From: Bradyrhizobium sp. SRS-191
Lineage (GTDB): Bacteria > Pseudomonadota > Alphaproteobacteria > Rhizobiales > Xanthobacteraceae
Reading direction: 5' to 3'
Assembly (NCBI RefSeq): GCF_024586915.1
Contig: NZ_JANBVS010000022.1
Location: 1 to 64,000 of the forward strand
Length of the DNA: 64,000 bases
This document shows positions 56,214 through 64,000 of this stretch, one piece after another. The position numbers were made by a program, and so were the translations under genes. The stretch's first letter is position 1. The number at the start of each line of letters is the position of its first letter. The notes under the pieces are model-generated. The model was not told the origin of the DNA. It saw nothing but the letters and a program-made list of their open reading frames with translations, and ran no database searches.

Positions 56214-57245
56214 CTAGCCCCGGACGGAGCGCCTGAACGCGTTGGGCGCCGTGTTCGTCCAGCGCCGAAACGCGTAGCGAAACGCCGCGGGGTCGCTGAA
56301 CCCCAGCAGAAACGCGATGGTCTCGACGGTCAGGCGGGTGTCGCGGATATATCTGATCGCGGTCTGCGCGCGCAGATCGTCGATCAGCTCGCGGTACGAT
56401 GTGTGCTCCTGCTGCAACCGCCGCCGCAGCGTCCGCGGGCTGAGGCCGAGCTGCCCGGCCAAGGCATCCGCATCCGGCGGGGATTCGAGGTTCGCAAGCA
56501 AGACTTGGCGGACCTTGCCGGCCACGCCCGTGTTCTGCTTCAACTCGGTCAGCAATTTATCGCAGATGTCGGCGACCTGGGCGTAGGTGACCGGATTGCC
56601 CAGCGACGGCTTCTCGTCGAGCCATCCGGCCGGAAACAGCAGCCTGTTTCTCGGCTGCTCATACAGAACCTCGCAGCCGAACTGTTCGGCGTGGCGCGCA
56701 GCGCCGGACGGCTTTGGAGAGGTCAGCTGGACCTGGGTGAGATGGAAGTCCGAGCCCATGAGGTCGCGGTGCACGCAAAGAAGCGCACCGAACTGAAGTT
56801 CAACAATGAAGTCATGCAATGCCGCGTCGAGATGCTTGAACGGAAACACCGCGATGCCCCATGCGGCCCATGACGGCTGCTCTTCGAAGGTCACCTCCAC
56901 CAGCGGTGCGGTCAGTTGATAATACTGGACGGCAAAGGCGACGGTCTGGCGAAAATCGACACCGCTGAGCAACGCGAGGCCGTAGATCCCGAAGGTCGAA
57001 ACGTGAAACCTCGAGCCGACGTCGAAAGCAAAGCTCGGGTTTCGGCTGCACGTCAGCGCATTTCTGTACGACTGAACGACCTGATTGGCCGACACCTTGG
57101 TCAGGGGAGACGTCAGTTCGGCTTCGGAGATGCGGATGCCCTCCAGCGCCGCCTGCGCCGGAACGCCCTCGTCCTTCAGAGCATCGACGATCTTGCTGAT
57201 CTTGAAGACGGAATAGACCTTCTCGTCAGGATCGACTTCGAACAT
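56214..57245 (-). CDS. AraC-family transcriptional regulator
   Basis: This 343-residue regulator has an N-terminal AraC-type arabinose-binding-like domain (about 15-200, with FGIYGLALLSGVDFRQTVAF). Two C-terminal helix-turn-helix motifs follow (about 245-340: LAGQLGLSPRTLRRRLQQEH and VETIAFLLGFSDPAAFRYAF). The layout matches OruR/ArgR-like AraC members that sense small metabolites. The ATG at 57245 has GGAGAAGGG directly upstream. It is divergent from HdeD and may act on the porin/MBL genes, which is only inferred. Confidence 0.9.
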   Translation of the reverse strand: MFEVDPDEKVYSVFKISKIVDALKDEGVPAQAALEGIRISEAELTSPLTKVSANQVVQSYRNALTCSRNPSFAFDVGSRFHVSTFGIYGLALLSGVDFRQTVAFAVQYYQLTAPLVEVTFEEQPSWAAWGIAVFPFKHLDAALHDFIVELQFGALLCVHRDLMGSDFHLTQVQLTSPKPSGAARHAEQFGCEVLYEQPRNRLLFPAGWLDEKPSLGNPVTYAQVADICDKLLTELKQNTGVAGKVRQVLLANLESPPDADALAGQLGLSPRTLRRRLQQEHTSYRELIDDLRAQTAIRYIRDTRLTVETIAFLLGFSDPAAFRYAFRRWTNTAPNAFRRSVRG

Positions 57246-57480
57246 CCCTTCTCCATCGGGGATAGATGGCAGCTCTCGGACGTGATTGGCCGCAATTCGC
57301 CGGATATTGGCCGCCGTCGGACTTCTCTCCCATACCGCGTCAGGCGAGGTTTAGCCACCGGCCGCGCTCGCGATCGGCAGCTGCGGGCAGCTGTCGCGCG
57401 ATGCATGACGCTGACATCAGCCATTCGAGACAACCGCAATTCACGGGTCGACGAGGCTGACTACTCATCCGACGGAAGCG

Positions 57481-58101
57481 ATGATGGATCAGATTGGAAA
57501 AATTCTAACGGGGATGCGGCATGCCGTGCGGCAAGCACTCGGCAGTCGGTGGCGGTTGTTGCTGGTTCAGGGGGTCGCAATGTTGATCCATGGCGGCCTG
57601 GCGATTGCCGTGCCGGTGGTGGCGAGGATGCCTGTCGATCTCTTCATCGGCTGGCTGTTCGTGGTCGCCGGCGTCATCGGGTTGGCGACGATCCTTGCGA
57701 CCTACGATGTGCCTGCGTTCCGGTGGATCCTGGTCACGGCAGCCCTGTCGATTGCGGCGGGCATGCTGCTGCTGAGCCGGCCGTTGGAGAGCGCAGCGTC
57801 GCTGACGATCGTGCTCGTTGCATTGTTCGCCGCCGAGGGCGTGTGTCAGATCGCGACGTCGATCGCCTATCGCAAGGTGATCGCATTCTCGTGGAGATGG
57901 ATGCTCGCCAGCGGCATCGTCGACCTGGCGATGGCTGCGATCATGATCGCTTTCTGGCCGATCAGCGCGGCCTGGGTGCTCGGGTCGTTCGTGGGCGTCA
58001 ACTTGATGACGTCAGGCGCGGCGATCGTGACAGCAGCGCTGGCTGCCCGCTCGTTCGCTGGGCTCGCTGCGCCGGTGCCGGCGCCTGCGCGCCTGACGTG
58101 A
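57481..58101 (+). CDS. HdeD-like DUF308 membrane protein
   Basis: This 206-residue protein has six hydrophobic segments in the HdeD/DUF308 pattern (WRLLLVQGVAMLIHGGLAIA, FIGWLFVVAGVIGLATILAT, FWPISAAWVLGSFVGVNLMT). HdeD is linked to acid resistance in enterobacteria; the wider family has no known biochemical role. GGAAGCG precedes the tandem ATGATG. The patatin gene follows after 25 bases and may be co-transcribed. Confidence 0.87.
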   Translation: MMDQIGKILTGMRHAVRQALGSRWRLLLVQGVAMLIHGGLAIAVPVVARMPVDLFIGWLFVVAGVIGLATILATYDVPAFRWILVTAALSIAAGMLLLSRPLESAASLTIVLVALFAAEGVCQIATSIAYRKVIAFSWRWMLASGIVDLAMAAIMIAFWPISAAWVLGSFVGVNLMTSGAAIVTAALAARSFAGLAAPVPAPARLT

Positions 58102-58126
58102 CCATGCGGGCGTTGGTCGTTTGCCG

Positions 58127-59530
58127 ATGTTCGTCACATCAACTAGGCTCCGGCCGTGGGCGCGAAGCCTCATCGCCACGGCCTTGAGCCTGTCCGTTGC
58201 CGGTTGTGCGTCGGTCAACCTGCCGGCCAACGTCCCCGCCCCGGCCGGCGCAAAGCGGACGACGACGCGCAGCATCGCTGATGTCGAGGGCGACACTGCG
58301 TTGGGGCTCGCCTTCTCGGGCGGCGGCACCCGGGCCGCGGCCTTCGCGTTCGGCGTACTGCGCGGCCTGCAGCAAAGCGTCGGCGCCGACGGCAAGACAG
58401 ACCTGGATCGGGTCGCGTTCGTATCGGGCGTGTCCGGCGGCTCGGTCACCGCGGCCTATTTCGGCCTCAAGGGGGCGGCAGCGCTGGATGACCTCCGCGA
58501 GCGCTTCCTGATCCGCAATGCCGAGGAGGATCTGAGCATGGCGATCGACCTGGCCAATCTGGCGCGAGGCCTCGAAGGCGGCGTCAACGACTCCAGCCGC
58601 CTGCCGGCTTGGCTCGACCGCAATCTGTTCGACCACGCCACGATGGGCGACCTGCTCCGACCCGACCGGCCGATCGTGTGGATCAACGCATCGGACCTCT
58701 ATCACCGGACGCCGTTCGTGTTTTCCGAGGTGACGTTCGGCGCGCTCTGCAGCGATCTCAAAGGTTATCCGTTGTCGCAGGCGGTGGCGGCTTCGGCCGC
58801 GGTACCGGTGGCGTTCGTCCCCATCACGCTGCAGACGTTTCCGCAATCGTGCTCGGCGCCGCTGCCGGCATGGACCGCTCGCGCGGCGACCGACGAGGCG
58901 GCAGGCGCACAATTGCGGGCGGTGTCGCAATCGCTGGCGAGCTATCGCGATCCGGCGCGGACGCGCTATCTCAAGCTGGCGGATGGCGGCATCACCGACA
59001 ATTTCGGTCTTTCGGGCCTGGTGATCGCGCGCGCCGCGGCGTCTCGGCCCTACATGCCGCTGACCGCCGACAAAGCCGTTCAGCTTCGCCGTCTGGTTTT
59101 CGTGGTGGTCAATGCCGGCCGGCCGCCGCAGGGCGAATGGTCGCGCACGCTCGAAGGTCCAAGCGGCGCCGCGCTCCTCAATGCCGTCACGGACACTGCG
59201 ATCGACTCGGCGGTCCGGAGCGGCTTCGATGCGTTCCGGCTCAGCCTGCGCGAGTGGGAGGAGGCCGTGCGCAAATGGCGCTGCAGCCTGACCGCCCAGG
59301 AGGCGCGCAAGCACGGAGCCGGCACGGCTTGGCGCTGCAACGACATCACGTTCGAGATCAGCGAGATCTCGTTCGACCGGCTGGACGCGGCAACGGCAGC
59401 ACGGCTGTCCGAGATCCCGACGCGTTTTCAGCTGCCCGTCGAGGATGTCGATGCGCTGATCAGCGGCGGACTGAAGGCTGTGGCAGAGGATCGGCTCTTG
59501 CAGAAAGCGACGACGTCAGTCCGCCATTGA
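58127..59530 (+). CDS. Patatin-like phospholipase lipoprotein
   Basis: This 467-residue protein has a lipoprotein signal with lipobox LSVAGC (Cys27) and a patatin domain. The oxyanion hole is GGGTRAAAFAFG, the nucleophile Ser103 is in GVSGGS, and the catalytic Asp is in ADGGITDNFG. It should hydrolyse acyl esters of phospholipids at the cell envelope. The start is placed at ATG 58127; a TTG at 58121 is also possible. A downstream gene partner is absent; tRNA-Ser follows on the other strand. Confidence 0.92.
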   Translation: MFVTSTRLRPWARSLIATALSLSVAGCASVNLPANVPAPAGAKRTTTRSIADVEGDTALGLAFSGGGTRAAAFAFGVLRGLQQSVGADGKTDLDRVAFVSGVSGGSVTAAYFGLKGAAALDDLRERFLIRNAEEDLSMAIDLANLARGLEGGVNDSSRLPAWLDRNLFDHATMGDLLRPDRPIVWINASDLYHRTPFVFSEVTFGALCSDLKGYPLSQAVAASAAVPVAFVPITLQTFPQSCSAPLPAWTARAATDEAAGAQLRAVSQSLASYRDPARTRYLKLADGGITDNFGLSGLVIARAAASRPYMPLTADKAVQLRRLVFVVVNAGRPPQGEWSRTLEGPSGAALLNAVTDTAIDSAVRSGFDAFRLSLREWEEAVRKWRCSLTAQEARKHGAGTAWRCNDITFEISEISFDRLDAATAARLSEIPTRFQLPVEDVDALISGGLKAVAEDRLLQKATTSVRH

Positions 59531-59597
59531 CGACCGCCGGGTCGGCGTGGTCGGGCCGGGAAGGCAATTCAAGCCGGAGAACGACGTTCGCGGTGGA

Positions 59598-59687
59598 TGG
59601 CGGAGAGGGAGGGATTCGAACCCCCGATAGGCTTGCACCTATGCCGCATTTCGAGTGCGGTGCATTCAACCACTCTGCCACCTCTCC
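59598..59687 (-). tRNA. tRNA-Ser (anticodon CGA)
   Basis: This 90-base tRNA has acceptor stem GGAGAGG/CCTCTCC, anticodon stem-loop CCGCA-CTCGAAA-TGCGG with anticodon CGA at 59651-59653 (complement), the long variable arm of class II tRNAs, and a T-loop GGTTCGAATCCC. The 3' CCA is encoded (59598-59600). It reads UCG codons. No integrase or attachment-site duplication is visible at the 3' end. Confidence 0.97.
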
Positions 59688-60120
59688 AGGCGCAAATCAG
59701 GGGCGAGCCCCCGGGTCGGGCGCCGTTCTAGGGCACCGCGGCGGGGGTGACAAGGCGGGGATTGCGATATTTCCAACCGAAAGACGACGGTGCGGCCGGC
59801 GGGCGGCGCCGGCATACGGGCCCAAGCGGGTGGGACCGCCGTACGCTGACACATACCGGCGGTCCCGTGTCGCTACATCTTGGGGAAACCGACGGAAGAG
59901 ACGGGGGTCAATCCGGCCGGCCTGAGCGACGCGGCGGACCCTGGGGCATCGGAGCGTGCACTGCAACGCAAACCGTTCCTTAACCTAACCGGTCAAGGTT
60001 ACCGGACCTGCCGGGCTATCCGATTGGCGATACGGTCCTTTTCCGCACCTCGCGCATTCCCGAGGCGGCGGCCGCGGAGACATGCTGCAGCGGATGCGGC
60101 GCCGCGAGCGGCGCCCGTGC
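59688..60120. other. Intergenic region, no gene recognised
   Basis: This region of 433 bases holds no convincing gene. A 7-bp stem (GGCGCCG / CGGCGCC) at 60098-60115 lies just past the ROK gene stop without a U-tract; otherwise nothing is seen. Confidence 0.5.
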
Positions 60121-61269
60121 TCAATCCTTCTTCTTCTTGGCCGCCTTCTTGTCGTCCGCCTTCTTGTCCTCGGACTTGTCGTCCTTCTCCTTGTCCTTCC
60201 GCCCGTTCTCCTTGCGGCGGTTGGTGAAGCGGGCGTTGCCGAGCCCGGTGCCGATGGTCAGCACGCCCCAGCGCTCGAACTCCTGCATGAAGGGCACCTC
60301 GGAGAGGCCCTGGACGACGCCGTCATTGTGCATCAGCACCGCGGTGTCGTGATCGCCGATCATCGGGATCGCCTCGACCAGGCTGGCCGGCAGGTTGAAC
60401 TTGCTGCTCTCCCAATTACCCGGCAGGTTCTGCGCGCCCTTCTCGATCGAGCCGTCCTCGTTGATGACGCCGGGACAGGCGATGCCGATGAAGGGCGCCA
60501 GCTTGAGCCCCTCCGCGTCGGCCTCCTCGATCAGGCCCTTCAGCATCTTGGCGAGCCGCTTCACCGCACCCTCGCGCGTCGGCTCGTCATCGGCATGGCG
60601 CCACAAATCGGACTTCCAGACCGAGGCTTTCGACAGGTCCGGCGTCTTCTTCCAGCAGGTCTCGACGACGCCGCAGCGGATGTTGGTGCCGCCGATGTCG
60701 ACGGCGAGGATGCTGTCATGGGCCTCGAAGATCCAGGACGGCGCCAGATGCAGCGCGCCGATCAGGCCGGCATCGTCGGGATGGTAGCGGATCGGCTCAA
60801 GCTCGACGCCGAAACCCTCGTCCTTCAGGATGATCTCGGTGCGCGCGATCGCGAGCTCGCCCAGGCGGGAATCGCGAAAACCGCCGCCGACCACGATGCA
60901 TTCCGTCTTGGCCCAGGCCTTGGTGCGCAGGAAGCGCCGGGTGACATGGGCCAGCTCCTGGGCGAACTCCTCGATCGCCGAATGCACCACGGCCGAGGCC
61001 TCGGTGTCGTCGCCGACCAGGATCGCGTCCAGCGCCTTCTTGCTGATGGTCTCGCTGTCCTCGTCGCCGAACGGGTCCTTGCCCGATTTGCGCAACGGCT
61101 TGCGCCACCGCTCCAGGATCTTGCGGAAGGCGCCCTTGGAGGCGCGGTCGCCGAGGAAGCCGTCCTCGTCCTTTAGCTCGATGTTGAAGCTGTCGATCTC
61201 GACCGACGGCAGCCGCGCGGCCCCGTGACGGGCAATGCCCGTGGTCTTGGTCATGACGTCGTCGGCCAT
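60121..61269 (-). CDS. ROK-family sugar-kinase-like protein with circularly permuted motif order
   Basis: The protein has 382 residues. Canonical ROK kinases run from phosphate motif DIGGTKI, through catalytic NDAN and GTGxGGG, to a C-terminal IVIGGG and GDAG(L)xGAA. Here the order is shifted: IVVGGGF is at 125-131 and DDAGLIGAL at 165-173, then DIGGTNIRCG at 191-200, GIACPGVINEDG at 262-273, GDHDTAVLMHN at 305-315 and GTGLGNARF at 340-348. Residues 35-120 match the helical part that normally follows GTGxGGG. No CxCGxxGC zinc motif is present. A Lys/Asp-rich tail (352-382) ends the protein. ATP-dependent sugar phosphorylation is inferred. The start at 61269 has AGGGA upstream. Confidence 0.85.
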   Translation of the reverse strand: MADDVMTKTTGIARHGAARLPSVEIDSFNIELKDEDGFLGDRASKGAFRKILERWRKPLRKSGKDPFGDEDSETISKKALDAILVGDDTEASAVVHSAIEEFAQELAHVTRRFLRTKAWAKTECIVVGGGFRDSRLGELAIARTEIILKDEGFGVELEPIRYHPDDAGLIGALHLAPSWIFEAHDSILAVDIGGTNIRCGVVETCWKKTPDLSKASVWKSDLWRHADDEPTREGAVKRLAKMLKGLIEEADAEGLKLAPFIGIACPGVINEDGSIEKGAQNLPGNWESSKFNLPASLVEAIPMIGDHDTAVLMHNDGVVQGLSEVPFMQEFERWGVLTIGTGLGNARFTNRRKENGRKDKEKDDKSEDKKADDKKAAKKKKD

Positions 61270-61425
61270 ATGGTCCCTGCCCTGTCGTGTGGTTGTGCGT
61301 TGGGCCCGGACAACGGCGGAGGGAACAGTTTGGTTGCGAGTGAGAGGCGAATAGCGAATGGGGAATAGCGACAAGCAGGGGCGGCGCAGGCTCAACTGCC
61401 GCCCCATTCGCATTCGCCCTTTTCC

Positions 61426-61453
61426 TTGACTCCCCGCCCCTGGCCGCTATAAG
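61426..61453 (+). promoter_or_regulatory. Sigma-70-type promoter of rplU-rpmA
   Basis: TTGACT and TATAAG are separated by 16 bases, giving a good housekeeping promoter about 203 bases before rplU. It implies a leader of about 195 bases. The remainder of the 386-base gap 61270-61655 shows the ROK gene promoter side and no gene. Confidence 0.7.
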
Positions 61454-61465
61454 TCCTCGATCGAC

Positions 61466-61486
61466 CGGCGCGAGCTTCTCGCGCCG
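61466..61486 (+). promoter_or_regulatory. Leader hairpin upstream of rplU
   Basis: A 9-bp perfect stem (CGGCGCGAG / CTCGCGCCG, loop CTT) sits just past the predicted transcription start. It is almost the same as the hairpin after rplU at 62046-62066 and may serve in autogenous control by a ribosomal protein. Confidence 0.5.
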
Positions 61487-61655
61487 ATTGTCGTTGCGCG
61501 TATCGGACAGGCCGCGATGCCTGGGACACGCCGACGCCGGCCTCGATCGGGCCGGACCGGACTCTCTTGGAAATATGAACCATAACGACTGAACAAGAAG
61601 CCGACCCGGGGCGTCAGCGCTCTGAGGCCGGGATCGAACACGAAGGATGAGAACG

Positions 61656-62039
61656 ATGTTCGCAGTCATCAAAACCGGCGGCAAGCAATACCGCGTCGCC
61701 CCGGATGATGTGCTCGAGATTGGCAAGATCGACGGTGAACCCGGCACGATCGTGCAGCTGAACGAGGTGCTGGTGGTCGGTGGCGACACTCCGGTGCTGG
61801 GCATTCCGGCCGTGGCCGGCGCGTCCGTGGCCGTCGAGGTGCTGGACCACAAGCGTGGCCCCAAGGTCATCGCGTTCAAGAAGCGCCGCCGCAAGAATTC
61901 CCGCCGCAAGCGCGGCTACCGGGACGAGCTGACCCTGGTCCGCGTCTCGGAGATTCTGACCGACAACGCCAAGCCGACCAAGGGCCCGCGCCCGAAGAAG
62001 GCCAAGGCGGAAGCCCCGGCGGCCGACGCCGCCGAGTAA
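61656..62039 (+). CDS. rplU: 50S ribosomal protein L21
   Basis: This 127-residue protein has typical L21 sequence: the N-terminus MFAVIKTGGKQYRVAPDDVL, LDHKRGPKVIAFKKRRRKNS, and RRKRGYRDELTLVRV. It binds 23S rRNA in the large subunit. A 20-residue Ala/Lys/Pro-rich C-terminal tail (PTKGPRPKKAKAEAPAADAA) extends past the usual end, as in many alphaproteobacteria. AAGGA precedes the ATG at 61656. Confidence 0.98.
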   Translation: MFAVIKTGGKQYRVAPDDVLEIGKIDGEPGTIVQLNEVLVVGGDTPVLGIPAVAGASVAVEVLDHKRGPKVIAFKKRRRKNSRRKRGYRDELTLVRVSEILTDNAKPTKGPRPKKAKAEAPAADAAE

Positions 62040-62045
62040 GCGTGC

Positions 62046-62066
62046 CGGCGCGCGTCTCGCGCGCCG
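62046..62066 (+). other. Hairpin between rplU and rpmA
   Basis: A 9-bp stem (CGGCGCGCG / CGCGCGCCG, loop TCT) begins 6 bases after rplU. It has no U-tract. A weaker hairpin enclosing seven T residues follows near 62090-62108. It may be an attenuator or processing site. Confidence 0.55.
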
Positions 62067-62177
62067 CATTGGCTTGATCCTCATCATCAGCGGATTTTTT
62101 TGTCCGCGCAGGTTGCAATTGTGAATGATCCCTTAGCGGAATCGCGCTAATGGTGATCTCGAGATCGGAGACGAGCG

Positions 62178-62447
62178 ATGGCTCATAAAAAGGCAGGCGG
62201 TTCATCCCGCAACGGACGCGACTCCAAGGGCAAGCGCCTCGGCATCAAGGCGTTCGGCGGCGAGCGCGTGATTCCCGGCAACATCATTGCGCGTCAGCGC
62301 GGCACGACCTGGCATCCCGGCCTCAACGTCGGCATGGGCACGGACCACACGATCTTTTCGAAAATCGAGGGCGTCGTCGAGTTCCATGACCGTGCCAACC
62401 GCACGTTCATCTCGGTACGTCCGGTACTCGCCGAAGCTGCTGAGTAA
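62178..62447 (+). CDS. rpmA: 50S ribosomal protein L27
   Basis: This 89-residue protein carries the L27 sequence from MAHKKAGGSSRNGRDSKGKR to the end, including GGERVIPGNIIARQRGT and GTDHTIFSKIEGVVEF. The N-terminal tail reaches the peptidyl-transferase centre. GGAGACGAGCG precedes the start. It is co-transcribed with rplU and followed by an intrinsic terminator. Confidence 0.98.
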   Translation: MAHKKAGGSSRNGRDSKGKRLGIKAFGGERVIPGNIIARQRGTTWHPGLNVGMGTDHTIFSKIEGVVEFHDRANRTFISVRPVLAEAAE

Positions 62448-62511
62448 CATACGGTGGAACAATTCGCATCCGCCGGGTCCTGACAAACCGGCGGAGCACC
62501 AGATGGCTCCA

Positions 62512-62547
62512 GGGGAGGCGGGACAACCGGCCTCCCCTTTTCATTTT
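62512..62547 (+). terminator. Rho-independent terminator of rplU-rpmA
   Basis: GGGGAGGC pairs with GCCTCCCC around a 10-base loop with an inner CGG/CCG pairing, followed by TTTTCATTTT, 65 bases after the rpmA stop. Confidence 0.92.
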
Positions 62548-62586
62548 CGCTGATCGATTGATCCCGAAGCGTCGATGGAGCCCGAC

Positions 62587-63174
62587 ATGCTGCAGGACAT
62601 CACCACTCCCACCTTGCGCGAGGCGAGACCTTGCGTGCTCGAGACGCCCAGGCTGACCTTGCGTCCGCCCGTGCTCGCGGACGCCGCGGCCATCGCCCGG
62701 ATCGCCAATGACCGGCGCATTGCCGAGAACACCCGCCGCCTGCCGCATCCCTATTCCGAGGTCGATGCCGCCCGCTTCGTGCGGTCGCTGGAGCAGAGCG
62801 CCGAGACCGTGTTCCTGATCGCGCATCTGGATGCGCCGATCGGCATGATCAGCATCAACCGGCCGGCGTCCGGCCGGGCCGAGCTCGGCTACTGGCTGGG
62901 CGTCGACTCTTGGGGCCGTGGCTTCGGCACCGAGGCCGCGCGGGCTGTGATCGATGACTTCTTCGGGGGTAGCGAGGACAATCTGCTGATCGGGCACGCC
63001 CGCGTCAGCAACCCGGCCTCGCGCAATGTGCTGGAGAAGTGCGGCTTCCAATGGACCGGCGTCGAGCTGCACCGCTTCGAGGTGATCGGCTCGTCGGCGC
63101 CGGTCGATGCCTTCCGTCTGACGCGCGGGGCGTGGTCGTCGCTGAAGGCGCGGGCCAATACGGGACGGCGGTAG
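62587..63174 (+). CDS. GNAT-family N-acetyltransferase (RimJ/RimL-like)
   Basis: This 195-residue enzyme has the RimJ/RimL layout: LETPRLTLRPPVLADAAAI at the start, GRAELGYWLGVDSWGRGFGT with the acetyl-CoA-binding loop (RGFGTEA), and RVSNPASRNVLEKCGFQWTG. It would transfer acetyl from acetyl-CoA to an N-terminus or small amine. The ATG at 62587 has GGAG about 6 bases upstream; the ATG at 62575 has none. Confidence 0.9.
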   Translation: MLQDITTPTLREARPCVLETPRLTLRPPVLADAAAIARIANDRRIAENTRRLPHPYSEVDAARFVRSLEQSAETVFLIAHLDAPIGMISINRPASGRAELGYWLGVDSWGRGFGTEAARAVIDDFFGGSEDNLLIGHARVSNPASRNVLEKCGFQWTGVELHRFEVIGSSAPVDAFRLTRGAWSSLKARANTGRR

Positions 63175-63242
63175 GCCCGGCTGCCGCTGCACGAAAGGTG
63201 TCGTCCCCGGGATAGGCCCAAACCGCTTGCTCCACTAATGGT

Positions 63243-63356
63243 GTCGTCCCTGCGAACGCAGGGACCCATAACCACCGGCCATGGCGAGGCAGGCAACTGG
63301 CAGCCCCGTCCCTCGATAGCTCCCGCGGTATGGGTCCCTGCGTTCGCAGGGACGAC
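63243..63356. repeat. Palindromic intergenic repeat, type A, copy 2
   Basis: This 114-base element is bounded by GTCGTCCCTGCGAACGCAGG and CCTGCGTTCGCAGGGACGAC. Its interior (GGCAGGCAACTGGCAG) is shared, in reverse orientation, with the copy at 31295. A short partial end is also visible near 63199-63216. Confidence 0.85.
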
Positions 63357-63394
63357 AGCGTTGGCGGGGTGAGAGATCGGCCAAACACTCCGCT

Positions 63395-63516
63395 GTCGTC
63401 CCGGCCTTGAGCCGGGACCCATAGCCACCGAAGCTGATGTTAGGCCGAGTTGGAGCGACAATCGCGCATCACCGCAGGCGCTGCGGAGTCTGGGTCCCGG
63501 CGTTCGCCGGGACGAC
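63395..63516. repeat. Palindromic intergenic repeat, type A, copy 3
   Basis: This 122-base element has the type A ends GTCGTCCCGG and CCGGGACGAC and the shared ATAGCCACCG block. The interior is different, so it is a variant. Copies 2 and 3 fill most of the 356-base gap 63175-63530, between convergent genes. Confidence 0.8.
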
Positions 63517-63530
63517 GGCGGTGGGTGCGG

Positions 63531-64000
63531 CTACACCGGCGGATTTACCGCACCCTGGCCCTGCCCCAGGCTGCGCTCGCGCAAATAGATGTACAGCCCC
63601 GCGCCGATGATGATGACCGCGCCGACGATCGTCGCCGGATGGGGCACGTCGCCGAATACGACGAAGCCGAACAGCACGGCCCAGATGATCATGGTGTACT
63701 GATAGGGCACGACCACCGAGGCCGGGGCGAGCTTCAGCGAGCGGTTGACGCAGAACAGCGCGGTCACCGAGATGAGGCCGGCGGCGGCGAACAGCACCAG
63801 GCTGCCGGGGGTCGGCGTCACCCAGCCGAAGGTGGACATGGCGGCGCCGAGCAGGAAGGTGCCGACGAATTGCGAGGACGCCATCACGATGTCCGGCGTC
63901 GACCGCAGCGAGCGCGTGATCAGCATCAACACGGCGAAGGACAGACTGCCGCCAAGCGCGATCAGCGCCGGCAGGCTGAAGGTCTGCGCCGACGGACGGA
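63531..64000 (-). CDS. EamA/DMT-family transporter, C-terminal part
   Basis: The reading frame is open to the right edge, so the gene is cut; about 156 C-terminal residues are present. Four to five hydrophobic segments with LVLFAAAGLISVTALFCVNR, PYQYTMIIWAVLFGFVVFGD and IVGAVIIIGAGLYIYLRERS match the second EamA repeat of drug/metabolite transporters. Substrate is unknown. The stop lies 14 bases from repeat copy 3. Confidence 0.88.
   Translation of the reverse strand, partial: RPSAQTFSLPALIALGGSLSFAVLMLITRSLRSTPDIVMASSQFVGTFLLGAAMSTFGWVTPTPGSLVLFAAAGLISVTALFCVNRSLKLAPASVVVPYQYTMIIWAVLFGFVVFGDVPHPATIVGAVIIIGAGLYIYLRERSLGQGQGAVNPPV

Noticed and set aside
59598..59687. tRNA-Ser as an integration site
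   Set aside because: No integrase, direct repeat of the tRNA 3' end or foreign-looking gene cargo is visible on either side.
63175..63530. Tandem repeats that might suggest a CRISPR array
   Set aside because: The units are over 110 bases, palindromic, unevenly spaced and without short constant repeats or unique spacers; no cas gene is present.

Overview
The window is chromosomal DNA of a high-GC alphaproteobacterium. Several features point to Bradyrhizobium or a close relative: a flagellin whose N-terminus begins MSGIVLSASVRQNL next to flbT, many CheY, hybrid-kinase and Crp-type regulators, TTAA-N7-TTAA (CtrA-like) motifs, and dispersed palindromic intergenic repeats. This assignment rests on my recognition of the protein families, not on a search. 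No phage, transposase, integrase or CRISPR array is visible.

Layout. 0.25-2.4 kb: flagellin followed by flbT. 2.7-10 kb: signalling genes (an HDFNN-type histidine protein with a degraded ATPase part, a Crp/Fnr regulator, CheY, a receiver protein, a receiver-linked hybrid kinase with an HPt domain, and a LuxR-type regulator). 10.2-14 kb: two uncharacterised proteins, a thiamine-diphosphate decarboxylase of the indolepyruvate/phenylpyruvate type and a tiny membrane protein. 14.1-28.6 kb: an exopolysaccharide locus with gmd, a GNAT-like protein, a secreted glycoside hydrolase, a glycosyltransferase, and a tightly overlapping seven-gene minus-strand operon. That operon encodes glycosyltransferase, chain-length regulator/BY-kinase, glycosyltransferase, polymerase or ligase, MurJ-type flippase, polysaccharide deacetylase and glycosyltransferase. 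An outer-membrane export protein and an initiating sugar-phosphate transferase are not in the window.

29-35 kb: DUF2848, DUF3422, a PQQ-type sugar dehydrogenase, a Sir2 deacylase and several very small proteins. 34.9-40.5 kb: a spermidine/putrescine-type ABC importer operon ending in a PuuE-like deacetylase, with a divergent GntR/FCD regulator. Two matching AATGTGCACATT palindromes lie between importer and regulator and are very likely its operators. 40.6-48.9 kb: a large polytopic membrane protein, a methyltransferase-GT2 fusion, YchJ, a secreted propeller-like protein, a multi-pass membrane protein and a MmcQ/YjbR protein. 49-59.5 kb: a coiled-coil protein, a DUF2786 protein, a sugar isomerase/oxidoreductase pair, a subclass-B3-type metallo-beta-lactamase fold protein, an OprB-type porin, an AraC regulator, an HdeD protein and a patatin lipoprotein.

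59.6-64 kb: tRNA-Ser(CGA), a ROK-family kinase-like protein whose motif order is circularly permuted, rplU-rpmA with a visible promoter, paired leader hairpins and a terminator, a GNAT enzyme, two palindromic repeats and the 3' part of an EamA transporter running off the right edge. Bases 1-256 hold nothing I can assign.

The strongest unusual items are the permuted ROK protein, the twin operators of the ABC/GntR locus, the methyltransferase-glycosyltransferase fusion, the near-identical hairpins flanking rplU, and the degenerate histidine-kinase-like proteins.
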